A stretch of DNA of 64,000 nt, taken from positions 126,501 through 190,500 of the forward strand of contig AAVT01000006.1 in NCBI GenBank assembly GCA_000169075.1, written 5' to 3'. Of the stretch, positions 35,761 to 45,479 are shown one piece after another. Position 1 is the stretch's first letter. Each line of letters begins with the position of its first letter. Source of the stretch: a marine gamma proteobacterium HTCC2143 (lineage in GTDB: Bacteria > Pseudomonadota > Gammaproteobacteria > Pseudomonadales > Dasaniaceae). Both the position numbers and the translations under genes were made by a program. The notes below the pieces were generated by a model. The model was not told where the DNA came from and searched no databases. It saw only the letters and a list, made by a program, of their open reading frames with translations.

Positions 35761-36444
35761 TTATATCAATCCCAGTTTTTTGCCATGGCGGGCGATATTA
35801 GGACGAAGGCTATTGCGAATAGCGGTGTAGCTTTTTCGATCTTTACTAGCTACCTTTTTCGCCAGTGTGAACGCTTCGTCTTGTAGCTGCTCAGCGGGGT
35901 AGATGTAGTCAACGATGTTTAGCGCCTCACATTCCTGACCGGTGTAGGCGGTTCCCATTAGCGTCATGTGTTTCAGCGCATGTTTATTGGGTATTAAATC
36001 AATGATATCGGCCATTACCGGAGGGAATGACATGTTAATGTCAACTTCGGGTAAGCAGAACCTTCCGCGGTCGGATCGCATAATTTTGAAGTCTGCAGCC
36101 GCCGCAATAATGGCACCTCCGGCGTAAGCGTTACCGTTGATACAAACCACGGTGGGAGCATTCAACAAGGCCAGTCGGTATAAAACAGTATCGAACGTGC
36201 GCAAAAATTCTTTTCTGACTTGCTTGGTTTGAGCAGTTAACCAAACTAGGTTGATACCGGTAGAAAAGGTCTTTTGGTGACCACAGGTAATCAATAGCGC
36301 CGTATTGCCTTGGTACTGTTCGACACGATCAAAGGCTGCCAGGTACTCATTCAAAACATCCAAGGTAATCGTGTTTTCATTGTCATCATTAGTCAATGTG
36401 AGTATGTGCAGTCCGTTGTTGATGTTCAGCGTCATGGTTGGCAT
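35761..36444 (-). CDS. Enoyl-CoA hydratase/isomerase family protein
   Basis: This 227-residue crotonase-fold protein has the oxyanion-hole segments GHQKTFSTGINLVWL and NGNAYAGGAIIAAAADFKIM, and the PEVDINMSFPP region typical of delta3-delta2 enoyl-CoA isomerase relatives. It lacks a clear Glu pair of hydratases, so isomerase activity is as likely. It is 28 bases downstream of the lipoprotein gene on the same strand and is probably co-transcribed. Confidence 0.85.
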   Translation of the reverse strand: MPTMTLNINNGLHILTLTNDDNENTITLDVLNEYLAAFDRVEQYQGNTALLITCGHQKTFSTGINLVWLTAQTKQVRKEFLRTFDTVLYRLALLNAPTVVCINGNAYAGGAIIAAAADFKIMRSDRGRFCLPEVDINMSFPPVMADIIDLIPNKHALKHMTLMGTAYTGQECEALNIVDYIYPAEQLQDEAFTLAKKVASKDRKSYTAIRNSLRPNIARHGKKLGLI

Positions 36445-36472
36445 AAATAATTTCTCAATGGTTGGTCTGCTG

Positions 36473-37267
36473 TCAATTTGTTAGAAACACGGTTTCTTCA
36501 ATATATAGCCCTTGTTCGACAGCGCCAATGATAAAGTGGGCAACATCGGCGCGGCTAATGTTGCCGGATTGTACGCCGTCGAGATTCGTTAATACATGAT
36601 AGCGATTTTCCGCGGGACTATCGGTCAAAAAACCCGGCCGAACGATAGTCCACTCCGCAGCGCTTTTCTTGATCAGCGTTTCCTGAATGTCTTTATCGTC
36701 ATAAATTGTTTTCAGCATCAGTGGCAATATCACCGTATCGTAAAAAAATCCGCCGTGGCCTTTGCTATCTCCTGCGCCAATTCCAGTGACAGTAACAAGC
36801 CGCGCTTTGTTCGAGGCATTCATTATTGCTAAGGTGTTTTTCATACCTTCGGAGAATACATTGACCGGGTCTCGGGTTGCTCCCATACCTATTGTGCTGA
36901 TAATGACATCGTTCTGTGAAATTGCGTTGGTGATACTCGGCGCATCAAGGACATCACCGCCTAAAACCGTCAATTGTGGGTGAAAAAAAGGCATACGTTC
37001 GGGGCGTCTGGCTAAGGCAGTCACACGATGGCCGCGGGCCACCGATCGGCGCACTATTTCTAAGCCAATTCCACTGGTGCCGCCAATAACCAATAGATTA
37101 AGCGAAGGCTCAGCCGTGGTTGATAAAGTGGGGGGTGCCGACCCGACACCTTCGAGCGAGCCACCGTCTTTGCTGCCTTCGCTATTGCCTTGGATATTGC
37201 AGCCGGTTATGCCAACGACCACAAAAAGTAATACCGCTCGTAGACCATTAAATGTATGAGAAAGCAT
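36473..37267 (-). CDS. NAD(P)-binding SDR-like lipoprotein
   Basis: This 264-residue protein has a lipoprotein signal peptide (LRAVLLFVVVGITGC, lipobox Cys23) and a low-complexity Ser/Gly linker, then an atypical short-chain dehydrogenase fold with LLVIGGTSGIGLEIVRR (dinucleotide loop) and VTVTGIGAGDSKG. NAD(P)H-binding flavin-reductase-like proteins are normally cytoplasmic, so export of this fold is unusual. It may act as a non-catalytic or cofactor-scavenging envelope protein. Its start ATG lies in the divergent region with ruvC. Confidence 0.75.
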   Translation of the reverse strand: MLSHTFNGLRAVLLFVVVGITGCNIQGNSEGSKDGGSLEGVGSAPPTLSTTAEPSLNLLVIGGTSGIGLEIVRRSVARGHRVTALARRPERMPFFHPQLTVLGGDVLDAPSITNAISQNDVIISTIGMGATRDPVNVFSEGMKNTLAIMNASNKARLVTVTGIGAGDSKGHGGFFYDTVILPLMLKTIYDDKDIQETLIKKSAAEWTIVRPGFLTDSPAENRYHVLTNLDGVQSGNISRADVAHFIIGAVEQGLYIEETVFLTN

Positions 37268-37701
37268 GCCATTAATTCCGTGCTGGTCTAAAGTCCGCAG
37301 ATCAAGCAGGACACTTAAGACGCATTATTATCGTATTTGCGGACTGGGGTAGCAGCCTAACAATGAGTGTGCATAGCTGTCTATACAGAAGGACAGCCGA
37401 TAGCCCGCGCGTCGCTACTGCAGTTTGTCGTCAAAAGCGGCAAGATAGTTCAACACGGCCTGTCTATTATTACGGCGGATTGTTGGGATTCAGAGTCCCC
37501 CGATGGTTTTCATGAAGGATCTTCGTCGCTGAAAACCACTGAATAAAAATACAGTAAAATGTCTGTTCACCTATTGTGAAGGAGATGCCTTCCTGCCAGA
37601 ATGATTAACTTGTATTCTAGCTGTTATCGCGACGTCTTAGTGATAGCGGGGCTCGAAAAAATTCATAGCCAATTATTACTTGGCGCAAGATAGCTAACTC
37701 C
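37268..37701. other. Intergenic stretch before ruvC
   Basis: This 434-base divergent region holds promoters for the lipoprotein gene and for the ruv block. No gene or repeat was found; yebC, which often precedes ruvC, is not here. Confidence 0.45.
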
Positions 37702-38223
37702 ATGGCATTAATACTCGGCATTGATCCCGGCTCGCGCAAAACCGGTTTTGGGATCATCAACGTCAATGGGAGCCACCATGATTACGTGACCAGCGGGGTC
37801 ATTCGGCTGCCGATTGAGCAGGAATTACCCGAGCGGATCAAGGTGTTGGTGAGTAGTATCCAAGAAATCATTGCGCTTCACTGCCCCCAGCAAGTTTCGA
37901 TTGAACAGGTGTTTATGGCAAGCAATGCCGGTTCGGCGTTGAAGTTAGGGCAGGCGCGGGGTGCTGCCATTGCTGCCTGTGTCTCTAATGATTTGGAAGT
38001 GGCGGAGTATTCGGCTCGGCAAATAAAGCAAGCGGTGGTGGGAACCGGCGCTGCAAAAAAAGAGCAGGTGCAGCATATGGTCAAAATTTTGCTGAAACTA
38101 CCGGCGATGCCACAAGAAGATGCTGCAGATGCTTTGGCCGCAGCCATATGTCATGCACATACCAGCGCTAGTCTGGTTAATTTGGCTGGCGTGAGTCGTA
38201 TTCGCAGGGGCAGATTACGTTAA
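37702..38223 (+). CDS. ruvC: Crossover junction endodeoxyribonuclease RuvC
   Basis: This 173-residue Holliday-junction resolvase has the first catalytic Asp in [13 protein letters not shown], Glu in SIEQVF, and the C-terminal [12 protein letters not shown]. It cuts four-way junctions together with RuvAB. It starts the ruvC-ruvA-ruvB block. Confidence 0.96.
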   Translation: MALILGIDPGSRKTGFGIINVNGSHHDYVTSGVIRLPIEQELPERIKVLVSSIQEIIALHCPQQVSIEQVFMASNAGSALKLGQARGAAIAACVSNDLEVAEYSARQIKQAVVGTGAAKKEQVQHMVKILLKLPAMPQEDAADALAAAICHAHTSASLVNLAGVSRIRRGRLR

Positions 38224-38287
38224 GAGAATGTTTTTATCGTGTTGATTCACCCTGTTTGGGTAAACTATTAATGTTATCGAGTGAGTT

Positions 38288-38896
38288 ATGATAGGCAGAA
38301 TTACGGGAGTCCTCCTGGAAAAGCAAGCACCTGAATTGCTGGTTGATGTTAACGGCGTAGGTTACGAAATACAGGCGCCAATGACGACAATCTATCAATT
38401 GCCGGAAGTGGGACAGGTTGTGGTGTTACATACTCACTTTGTAGTGCGAGAAGATGCACAATTATTGTATGGTTTTGCCGAGCTTCAAGAGCGTCGTCTG
38501 TTTCGAGCTTTGATTAAAGTTAATGGTGTCGGTCCGAAATTAGCGCTGACTATCTTATCGGGTATTGAGACCGACGAATTTGTCCGCTGCGTTCGCGATG
38601 GCGATACCCTCTCGCTAGTGAGATTGCCCGGCGTTGGCAAAAAAACCGCTGAACGATTACTGGTCGAAATGAAAGATCGACTGAAAGATTGGCAAATCGA
38701 TAGCATCACCGATGAGTTTAGAGTCTCGGGCATGGGGTTCTCGAATTCGATAACCGCTGAAGCAGAGAGTGCTCTGATTGCGCTGGGTTATAAACCTCAG
38801 GAGGCTGCGAAAGCGATTGCCGCGGCAAATAATGATAGTATGACAAGCAGCGAACAGTTGATCCGAGCGGCTCTTAAAAATATGGTCAATCGATGA
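38288..38896 (+). CDS. ruvA: Holliday junction helicase subunit RuvA
   Basis: This 202-residue protein has an OB-fold start ([27 protein letters not shown]), then two helix-hairpin-helix motifs ([11 protein letters not shown] and [13 protein letters not shown]) that hold junction DNA, and a C-terminal domain III that contacts RuvB. It loads the RuvB motor on Holliday junctions. It lies 64 bases after ruvC. Confidence 0.96.
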   Translation: MIGRITGVLLEKQAPELLVDVNGVGYEIQAPMTTIYQLPEVGQVVVLHTHFVVREDAQLLYGFAELQERRLFRALIKVNGVGPKLALTILSGIETDEFVRCVRDGDTLSLVRLPGVGKKTAERLLVEMKDRLKDWQIDSITDEFRVSGMGFSNSITAEAESALIALGYKPQEAAKAIAAANNDSMTSSEQLIRAALKNMVNR

Positions 38897-38966
38897 ACGG
38901 TTTTCAATCTGAAATACGTATTTTTGCTTAATTTTCCGCAACGATGGCTAACGAACACATCTGCTA

Positions 38967-40031
38967 ATGATAGAAACTGATCGATTAATAGCCCCCGCCG
39001 CTGAACCCCGCGAGGAAGTTCAGGACCGAGCAATTCGCCCCAAAACATTGGTGGATTATGTCGGTCAGCCGGTGGTCCGAGAACAGATGGATATTTTTAT
39101 CAGCGCAGCTAGATTGCGCGACGAACCATTGGATCACACCTTGATATTTGGTCCTCCTGGACTGGGTAAAACAACACTGGCTAATATTCTTGCGACAGAA
39201 ATGGGTGTGTCGTTAAAAACGACATCTGGACCAGTGTTGGAAAAGGCCGGTGACTTGGCGGCACTGATGACCAATTTAGAGCCTGGTGATGTTCTGTTTA
39301 TCGATGAAATACATCGCCTAAGCCCCCAGATTGAAGAAATTTTATACCCGGCTATGGAAGACTACCAGCTGGACATCATGATTGGGGAAGGTCCTGCCGC
39401 ACGCTCAATTAAATTGGATCTACCCCCGTTTACATTGGTGGGGGCAACAACCCGGGCTGGACTACTGACCTCACCGCTACGCGACCGATTTGGTATTGTG
39501 CAGCGGCTGGAGTTTTATAATACCGAAGACCTAACTCATATCGTCAGTCGATCTGCTGCCATATTGGACGTACTCATGGATGAGGAGGGAGCCTGCGAAA
39601 TTGCCCGTCGTTCCAGAGGAACGCCCCGTATTGCTAATCGCTTACTGAGGCGTGTCCGTGATTACGCAGACGTAAAAGGTGACGGCTCCATTACCAAATC
39701 GATCGCTGATAAAGCGCTGGATATGCTCAATATTGACCAACATGGATTTGACCACTTGGATCGGCGCTTATTGCTGGCATTAATCGAAAAGTTTGACGGT
39801 GGTCCGGTAGGTGTTGATAGTTTAGCGGCTGCAATTAGCGAAGAGCGCGGTACGATAGAAGACGTATTGGAGCCTTATCTCATTCAGCAAGGCTATATTT
39901 TGCGATCGCCGCGTGGACGAATGGCTACCCGCAATGCCTATCTGCATTTTGGGTTAGACTATTCTCGCGATGATCACAGCGCTGGAAAACCAGACGTACC
40001 TCAAAATGAAAACGAGGGTTCGACGGGTTGA
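38967..40031 (+). CDS. ruvB: Holliday junction branch migration ATPase RuvB
   Basis: This 354-residue AAA+ motor has Walker [12 protein letters not shown], Walker [10 protein letters not shown], the sensor region [18 protein letters not shown] and a C-terminal winged-helix. It drives branch migration with RuvA. Its TGA overlaps the ybgC ATG by one base. Confidence 0.97.
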   Translation: MIETDRLIAPAAEPREEVQDRAIRPKTLVDYVGQPVVREQMDIFISAARLRDEPLDHTLIFGPPGLGKTTLANILATEMGVSLKTTSGPVLEKAGDLAALMTNLEPGDVLFIDEIHRLSPQIEEILYPAMEDYQLDIMIGEGPAARSIKLDLPPFTLVGATTRAGLLTSPLRDRFGIVQRLEFYNTEDLTHIVSRSAAILDVLMDEEGACEIARRSRGTPRIANRLLRRVRDYADVKGDGSITKSIADKALDMLNIDQHGFDHLDRRLLLALIEKFDGGPVGVDSLAAAISEERGTIEDVLEPYLIQQGYILRSPRGRMATRNAYLHFGLDYSRDDHSAGKPDVPQNENEGSTG

Positions 40032-40489
40032 TGCCTGCCTCTTCAACAGTTAAACCATTTGAATGGCCTCTGAGAGTTTATATTGAAGATACTGATGCGG
40101 GTGGTATCGTCTATTATGTAAATTACTTAAAATACATAGAGAGAGCGCGCACCGAATTTATGCGCAGTCTCGGTTTTGATAAAGGTGATGTCTTTAGCAA
40201 GGAGCTGATGTTTGTTGTGCACTCACTGAGTAGCGCGTATAAAAAGCCGGCTAGGCTCGACGACGTTTTGGTTGCTACCGCTCAGGTTGTTAAAGCAGGT
40301 AAGACGTATATGGTGATGGTGCAGGAAGTGTACAAAATCGTCACTGCAGTCAATAATGATGGCGAGAGTGAGAGCAGGGAACTGCTGTGCCGTGCGGAAG
40401 TCAAATTAGCTTGTGTGAAGCAGCAGACGATCAAGCCGCACCGTATCCCCGATGGTATATTAACGGCCATTAATCGAAAGATTAGCTGA
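40031..40489 (+). CDS. ybgC: Acyl-CoA thioesterase YbgC
   Basis: This 152-residue hotdog thioesterase has VYIEDTDAGGIVYYVNYLKYIERARTEF, with the catalytic Asp in the TDAGGIVYY motif. It is part of the tol-pal operon in most gammaproteobacteria, where it hydrolyses acyl-CoA or acyl-ACP near the membrane. The ATG at 40031 (second codon of the longer frame) overlaps the ruvB stop and is preferred over the TTG just before it. Confidence 0.94.
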   Translation: MPASSTVKPFEWPLRVYIEDTDAGGIVYYVNYLKYIERARTEFMRSLGFDKGDVFSKELMFVVHSLSSAYKKPARLDDVLVATAQVVKAGKTYMVMVQEVYKIVTAVNNDGESESRELLCRAEVKLACVKQQTIKPHRIPDGILTAINRKIS

Positions 40490-40570
40490 ATAGTAGGTAA
40501 ACAGTTGTCAGTAAAACAACCGCATTCATTCACTCAATTATGAGAAGTCGGTTCTAGGGAGCAAGTAGAC

Positions 40571-41293
40571 GTGACAGAAGAGCTTTCAGTTTGGCAGTTA
40601 GTTGCCAACGCCAGTTTAACCGTACAGGCAGTAATGGCGCTGTTATTTATTTTTTCAGCGATATCCTGGTTTATGATTGTACAGCGAGGTTTTTATTTTC
40701 GCGCCTGCAATAGAGCTATGCAGAATTTCGAACACCAATTTTGGTCTGGCATGGATCTAAGTCAGTTGTTTCGACAAGGGTCTGCCGACATAGAATCGGG
40801 CGCTTCTTTTGTTGGTATGGAAAGTATTTTTCGAGCCGGATTTAAAGAGTTCTCTCGATTGCGCCAACAACCGGGTGTTGATGCCGACGCGGTTATGCAA
40901 GGCGCACAACGATCAATGCGTGTAGCGACCTCCCGGGAAGAAGAACAAATGGATACTCATTTACCGTTTCTCGCGACCGTCGGTTCTATTAGTCCTTATG
41001 TTGGCTTGTTTGGTACCGTCTGGGGAATCATGACATCATTCCAAAGTCTGGCAACAATGAATCAGGCGACATTGGCTACGGTAGCACCGGGTATTTCAGA
41101 AGCGCTAGTGGCGACGGCGATGGGTTTGTTTGCGGCTATACCTGCGGTCATGGCCTACAACCGATATTCTTCACGAGTAGAAATTTTGCTCAACAAATAC
41201 GACAGTTTTAGCGATGAGTTTTATGGGATTCTGCATCGACAGGCGCACACGGCTCCGATGCCGCCAACACAGCCGTCTCAAAGCAAAGGATAG
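40571..41293 (+). CDS. tolQ: Tol-Pal motor protein TolQ
   Basis: This 240-residue inner-membrane protein of the ExbB/MotA family has three transmembrane helices, including VMALLFIFSAISWFMIV near the N-terminus and a C-terminal pair with LFGTVWGIMTSFQSLA and VATAMGLFAAIPAVMAYN. With TolR it forms the proton-driven stator that energises TolA during cell division. GTG start. Confidence 0.96.
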   Translation: MTEELSVWQLVANASLTVQAVMALLFIFSAISWFMIVQRGFYFRACNRAMQNFEHQFWSGMDLSQLFRQGSADIESGASFVGMESIFRAGFKEFSRLRQQPGVDADAVMQGAQRSMRVATSREEEQMDTHLPFLATVGSISPYVGLFGTVWGIMTSFQSLATMNQATLATVAPGISEALVATAMGLFAAIPAVMAYNRYSSRVEILLNKYDSFSDEFYGILHRQAHTAPMPPTQPSQSKG

Positions 41294-41298
41294 CCATT

Positions 41299-41718
41299 AT
41301 GGCCAGACGTCAGAAGCGCCGTAAACCTATGTCAGACATCAATGTAGTTCCCTACATCGATGTCATGCTGGTTTTGCTGATTGTTTTTATGGTGACGGCA
41401 CCGATGTTGATGCAAGGTGTCAAAGTGGACTTGCCAAAAGCGTCGACAGTTCCTGTTGGCCCGCAGGATGACGAGCCATTAATTGTCTCTGTGAAGGCTG
41501 ACGGGAGTTTTTTTATTAACTTGGGGAAAGACAAAGAGATATCACAGTCATTAAATGTGGTTCAGGATAAAGTGAGTAAAATAATTCGCCGAAAACCAGA
41601 CACCGCGGTGCTGGTGTGGGGGGACAAAAATGTGCCTTATGGCAACGTGGTGGAATTAATGGCGGCCCTGCAGGCAGCGGGCGCACCATCCGTTGGCCTA
41701 GTGACGGAAAATCCCTGA
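41299..41718 (+). CDS. tolR: Tol-Pal motor protein TolR
   Basis: This 139-residue ExbD/TolR protein has one N-terminal transmembrane helix (VPYIDVMLVLLIVFMV), whose Asp in YIDVMLVL carries the proton, and a periplasmic domain. It starts 5 bases after tolQ. Confidence 0.96.
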   Translation: MARRQKRRKPMSDINVVPYIDVMLVLLIVFMVTAPMLMQGVKVDLPKASTVPVGPQDDEPLIVSVKADGSFFINLGKDKEISQSLNVVQDKVSKIIRRKPDTAVLVWGDKNVPYGNVVELMAALQAAGAPSVGLVTENP

Positions 41719-41725
41719 ATCTACT

Positions 41726-42484
41726 ATGTATAAGTCGCTGACTTTACCATTATTAGCCACGCTTTTTTTTCATGGAGTGATTTTGGCGTTCATAATTATC
41801 GACGCGCCAGAGCCGGAGCCATTGGTAAAGCGAGCGAAAATTCAATATATCAAGGCCGAGTTGGTAACTATCGACAAGCCAAAGGCAAAGCCTGTAACAC
41901 CTGTCACCATCAAGCCCAAAAAGACTGACGACACAGCACAAAAAGCAGCCCTGGCGTCGAAGAAAAAAATTGAGCAGCAACGAAAAATCAAAGAGGCTAA
42001 AGCCGAGCAACAGAAGGTTGTCGAATTACAGAAAAAAGAACGCTATCAAAAAGAGCTGCAACAGCAAGAGCGGCAAAAGGCAAAACGCCTGGCAGAGCAG
42101 CGACGCTTGAAGGAACAGCAAGATAAAGATTTTGCTGATGCCATTGCCCAAGAAAATGCCGAGAGCCAGAGATTTAATGATACCGAACTGGCAAATTCAT
42201 ATATCGCGCTGATTACTGAGGTCATTGAAAGCAATTGGAACCGTCCTCCCAGTGCTCGCAACAGCATGGAGGTGGTATTGGCGATACAGATGGTACCCAC
42301 CGGTGAGGTGGTGAGCGTCAGAGTGTTAAATGGTAGCGGTAATTCAGCATTTGATCGCTCGGCTGAAAACGCGGTACTAAAAGCGGAGCGGTTCCCAGAG
42401 TTACAGCAATTGCCCAGTAGAATATTTGAAGCGAATTTTCGTCGCTTACGATTAAAGTTTAGACCAGAGGATTTACGTCTGTGA
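41726..42484 (+). CDS. tolA: Tol-Pal protein TolA
   Basis: This 252-residue protein has an N-terminal membrane anchor (residues 5-25), a long Lys/Glu/Gln-rich coiled coil (about 60-150) and a C-terminal TonB-like domain (SNWNRPPSARNSMEVVLAIQM and VLNGSGNSAFDRSAENAVLKA). It spans the periplasm and links the TolQR motor to TolB/Pal. It starts 7 bases after tolR; its TGA overlaps the tolB GTG. Confidence 0.95.
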   Translation: MYKSLTLPLLATLFFHGVILAFIIIDAPEPEPLVKRAKIQYIKAELVTIDKPKAKPVTPVTIKPKKTDDTAQKAALASKKKIEQQRKIKEAKAEQQKVVELQKKERYQKELQQQERQKAKRLAEQRRLKEQQDKDFADAIAQENAESQRFNDTELANSYIALITEVIESNWNRPPSARNSMEVVLAIQMVPTGEVVSVRVLNGSGNSAFDRSAENAVLKAERFPELQQLPSRIFEANFRRLRLKFRPEDLRL

Positions 42485-43770
42485 TACGAATTGCGTTAAT
42501 AGTGTTTACGTTAATGGCCCTTACCAGCCAGGTGTCGGCTCAGCTAATTATTGAAATCACCAAGGGTGTGGATAATCCTACAGCGATTGCGATAGTGCCT
42601 TTCGGTTGGGAGGGCGGAGGCATCCCTAAAGAGGACGTAGCGACCATTATTGAAACAGATTTACAGAGAACTGGGCAGTTTTCTCCGGTCCCTAAGGAAG
42701 ACATGTTGAGCACGCCTCAGGATAAAAGTGAGGTGTATTTTCGAGACTGGCGAGCACTCAATGTTGACTACTTGTTGGTTGGAAAGCTGGTGCCTACGGC
42801 AGAGGGTTTGCAGGCTGAATATGCGCTGTTTGATGTCTATACTCAGGCGTTAGTGCTAGAGGATCGACAAACCGGTAGCGCAGAGAGCCTGCGTGATATT
42901 GCACATGGCATTAGCGACCGAGTTTATCAAAAGCTGACCGGCATCCGGGGTGCGTTTAGCACTAAGTTACTCTATGTGTCTGCTGTGGGTAGAGGCGACG
43001 CCCAATACACCTATCGCTTGCTGATCTCAGATGTTGACGGGGCCAGAGAGAGGATCATCTTCGAGAGTCAGGAACCAATATTGACGCCGAGCTGGTCTCC
43101 TGACGGTGAAACTATTGCGTATGTCTCCTTTGAAACAACGCGGCCAGCTATTTACAGTCATAATCTTCGAACCAACGAACGCAGTCAACTGACCAACTTC
43201 AAAGGTTTAAATGGTGCGCCCGCTTGGTCACCAGACGGCAAACAGCTGGCAATGGTCTTGTCGAAAGATGGAAGTCCGGATATTTATATCATGACTGTGG
43301 CTACTCGAGAATTGAAGCGAGTGACACGGCATTTTGCAATCGATACGGAGCCGTCTTGGATGCCCGATGGAAAATCTCTAGTTTATACCTCAGACCGCGG
43401 TGGCAAACCGCAAATTTACCAGGTTACTCTTGCCAGTGGATATGAAGAGCGGGTTACGTTTGAGGGAAGTTATAACGCTAAAGCAAAGGTGGTTCCAGCT
43501 GGGGGTGGAATTATCATGGTCCATCGGTCGATGGGTAGGGACCATATTGCATTGCTGGATATAGAACGGGGTAAAATTAATATACTGACGGAAACAGATT
43601 TGGATGAATCTCCAAGTATTGCACCCAATGGCGCGATTTTATTATACGCCACCAAAGTCCGAGGAAAGGGGGTATTAGCAGCGGTGTCTCTTGATGGCGG
43701 TACTAAATATTTTATGCCTTCCCGGTTTGGCGATGTAAGAGAGCCAGCCTGGTCGCCTTTCCTAAACTGA
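42481..43770 (+). CDS. tolB: Tol-Pal protein TolB
   Basis: This 429-residue periplasmic protein has a signal peptide (LIVFTLMALTSQVSA), a TolB N-terminal domain and a C-terminal six-bladed propeller of PD40-type repeats such as PSWSPDGETIAYVSF, PAWSPDGKQLAMV and PSWMPDGKSLVYTS. It cycles between TolA and Pal. The GTG start overlaps tolA by four bases. Confidence 0.96.
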   Translation: MIRIALIVFTLMALTSQVSAQLIIEITKGVDNPTAIAIVPFGWEGGGIPKEDVATIIETDLQRTGQFSPVPKEDMLSTPQDKSEVYFRDWRALNVDYLLVGKLVPTAEGLQAEYALFDVYTQALVLEDRQTGSAESLRDIAHGISDRVYQKLTGIRGAFSTKLLYVSAVGRGDAQYTYRLLISDVDGARERIIFESQEPILTPSWSPDGETIAYVSFETTRPAIYSHNLRTNERSQLTNFKGLNGAPAWSPDGKQLAMVLSKDGSPDIYIMTVATRELKRVTRHFAIDTEPSWMPDGKSLVYTSDRGGKPQIYQVTLASGYEERVTFEGSYNAKAKVVPAGGGIIMVHRSMGRDHIALLDIERGKINILTETDLDESPSIAPNGAILLYATKVRGKGVLAAVSLDGGTKYFMPSRFGDVREPAWSPFLN

Positions 43771-44028
43771 AAGAGTAATAAATGGCCTTATCTTACGGGT
43801 CTGTGAATAAGTTTTAACGATTTCATGGTGATTTTGCGTCAGATTCCGTAAAATCTGTGAAATAAGGGTAAACATGGGCTAACATCGTGGTTCATAGAGC
43901 GATTTGCGACTAGACTACGAATATAAGGTATCAATTGAGTGCGGTTATTGGCTCATGCGATATCAATGTTGAATGTGTAAGCCCTAACTAAACAATTAAT
44001 TTGCTAACCTGACTATTTAGGATTGAAT

Positions 44029-44556
44029 ATGGAAATGAAAAGAACTCAACTACTAGGCGCCATCTTGGCCTCCGTATTACTTGTAGGCTGTGCTAGTAAC
44101 GATACAGTGGAAGATACGTCTGATGCTGATCGTATTGCTGCAGAGCAAGCCGCTGATGCAGAAGCCGCAGCACGAAGCGCTGCTGCTGCAGCAGAGGCAG
44201 AAGCTGTAAGGGTCGCCGCTGAAGAAGCTGCTGCGAATTTGCAGACTATCTTCTACTTTGACTTTGACCAGGCGACGTTGTCGGCGGATACCCGCGAAGC
44301 CCTTGATAGTCAGATTGCGGTACTGAACGAAAACAGCAATAAAGTGCGATTAGAAGGTCATGCTGATGAGCGCGGCACGCGTGAATATAATATGGCACTG
44401 GCAGAACGACGAGCTAATGCTATTGCTAACTACATGATTATTAATGGTGTTGCTCGCTATCGTGTTGAGACCGTCAGCTACGGTGAAGAGCGTCCGGTAT
44501 CTGCCGGTAGTAGTGAATCTTCTTACAGTGAAAACCGTCGCGTTGAGTTGAAGTAA
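44029..44556 (+). CDS. pal: Peptidoglycan-associated lipoprotein Pal
   Basis: The 175-residue outer-membrane lipoprotein has a lipobox VGC in LLVGCASN. The C-terminal OmpA-like domain contains YFDFDQATL, LEGHADERGTREYN with the peptidoglycan-binding Asp/Arg, and SENRRVELK. Between them is an unusual Ala/Glu-rich helical linker (AEQAADAEAAARSAAAA) of about 40 residues, longer and more repetitive than the short linker in E. coli Pal. The start at 44029 is chosen because AGGA lies at proper spacing. It anchors the outer membrane to the wall. Confidence 0.95.
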   Translation: MEMKRTQLLGAILASVLLVGCASNDTVEDTSDADRIAAEQAADAEAAARSAAAAAEAEAVRVAAEEAAANLQTIFYFDFDQATLSADTREALDSQIAVLNENSNKVRLEGHADERGTREYNMALAERRANAIANYMIINGVARYRVETVSYGEERPVSAGSSESSYSENRRVELK

Positions 44557-44604
44557 TTCCCCACAACGTTTTAGTTTGTTAATCGGCATATAGAACTACG
44601 TCAT

Positions 44605-45408
44605 ATGTTTATTCGATTAAAAATCAATACCGCGCTGATGGTCAGTGCGGTTTTTGTTTATAGTAACGCTAGCTTTGCACAGGCGCCAATCGTTGACGCC
44701 AGTGTCGGCGCCCCGCAAGTTGCTGTTAGCGCAATGCCTGTCGCGGTTGAACCCGTCTCTGGGGGAAATCAGGGGCAGGGTGAGCTTTTTTATCAGCTAC
44801 AATTATTACAACAAGAAGTCATGGAGTTACGAGGCACTGTTGAAGAGCAGGCCTATCAGCTGAAACAGCTCAAAGATCAAAGCATGGAGCGCTATATTGA
44901 TTTGGATCGTCGTTTGGGGCAGGCTGCTAATGCCGTTCCCTCGGCAGTAAATACAGATTCCGGTAGTGGCCTCAACGGTAATGCCGAAAATGTAGTCCCG
45001 CCAGTTATTATGGTCCAGCCTGAAGAAAAAACTGCCTATGACCGAGCCTATGCCTTAGTCACCAGCCGTCGATTCGATGATGCGCTAGAGGCGTTCAAAC
45101 AATTTGTCATTGATTACCCCGAAGGGAAATACGCCCCGAATAGTTTCTACTGGATGGGTGAGTTGTATCAGGTGATTACACCGCAGGATCTTGAGTCAGC
45201 ACGACAAGTGTTTACACAGCTAATCGATCAATATCCTGGTCACGCGAAAATCCCAGATGCGATGTATAAATTGGGCAAAGTGTATTTTTTGAAAGGCAAT
45301 AGAAGTAAGTCACAGGATTTACTTGATCAAGTGATTGCAGATTACAGCACTGGTTCAAACTCTTCAGCGGCCAATAAAGCCCGGCAATTTATAAACGCCA
45401 ACTTTTAA
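44605..45408 (+). CDS. cpoB: Cell division coordinator CpoB (YbgF)
   Basis: This 267-residue periplasmic protein has a signal peptide (to about residue 26), a trimerising coiled coil (LFYQLQLLQQEVMELRGTVEEQAYQLKQL, residues 60-88) and C-terminal TPR repeats (YALVTSRRFDDALEAFKQFVIDYPEGKYAPNSFYWMGELY in pieces). It links Tol-Pal to cell-wall synthesis at division. It lies 48 bases after pal. Confidence 0.94.
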   Translation: MFIRLKINTALMVSAVFVYSNASFAQAPIVDASVGAPQVAVSAMPVAVEPVSGGNQGQGELFYQLQLLQQEVMELRGTVEEQAYQLKQLKDQSMERYIDLDRRLGQAANAVPSAVNTDSGSGLNGNAENVVPPVIMVQPEEKTAYDRAYALVTSRRFDDALEAFKQFVIDYPEGKYAPNSFYWMGELYQVITPQDLESARQVFTQLIDQYPGHAKIPDAMYKLGKVYFLKGNRSKSQDLLDQVIADYSTGSNSSAANKARQFINANF

Positions 45409-45479
45409 TAGCAAACCGCCTTAAATTCACCTGTAAAAAGTGCTGGGTATTCGCCTGTCACTTTTTTGATTCCCGTAAA

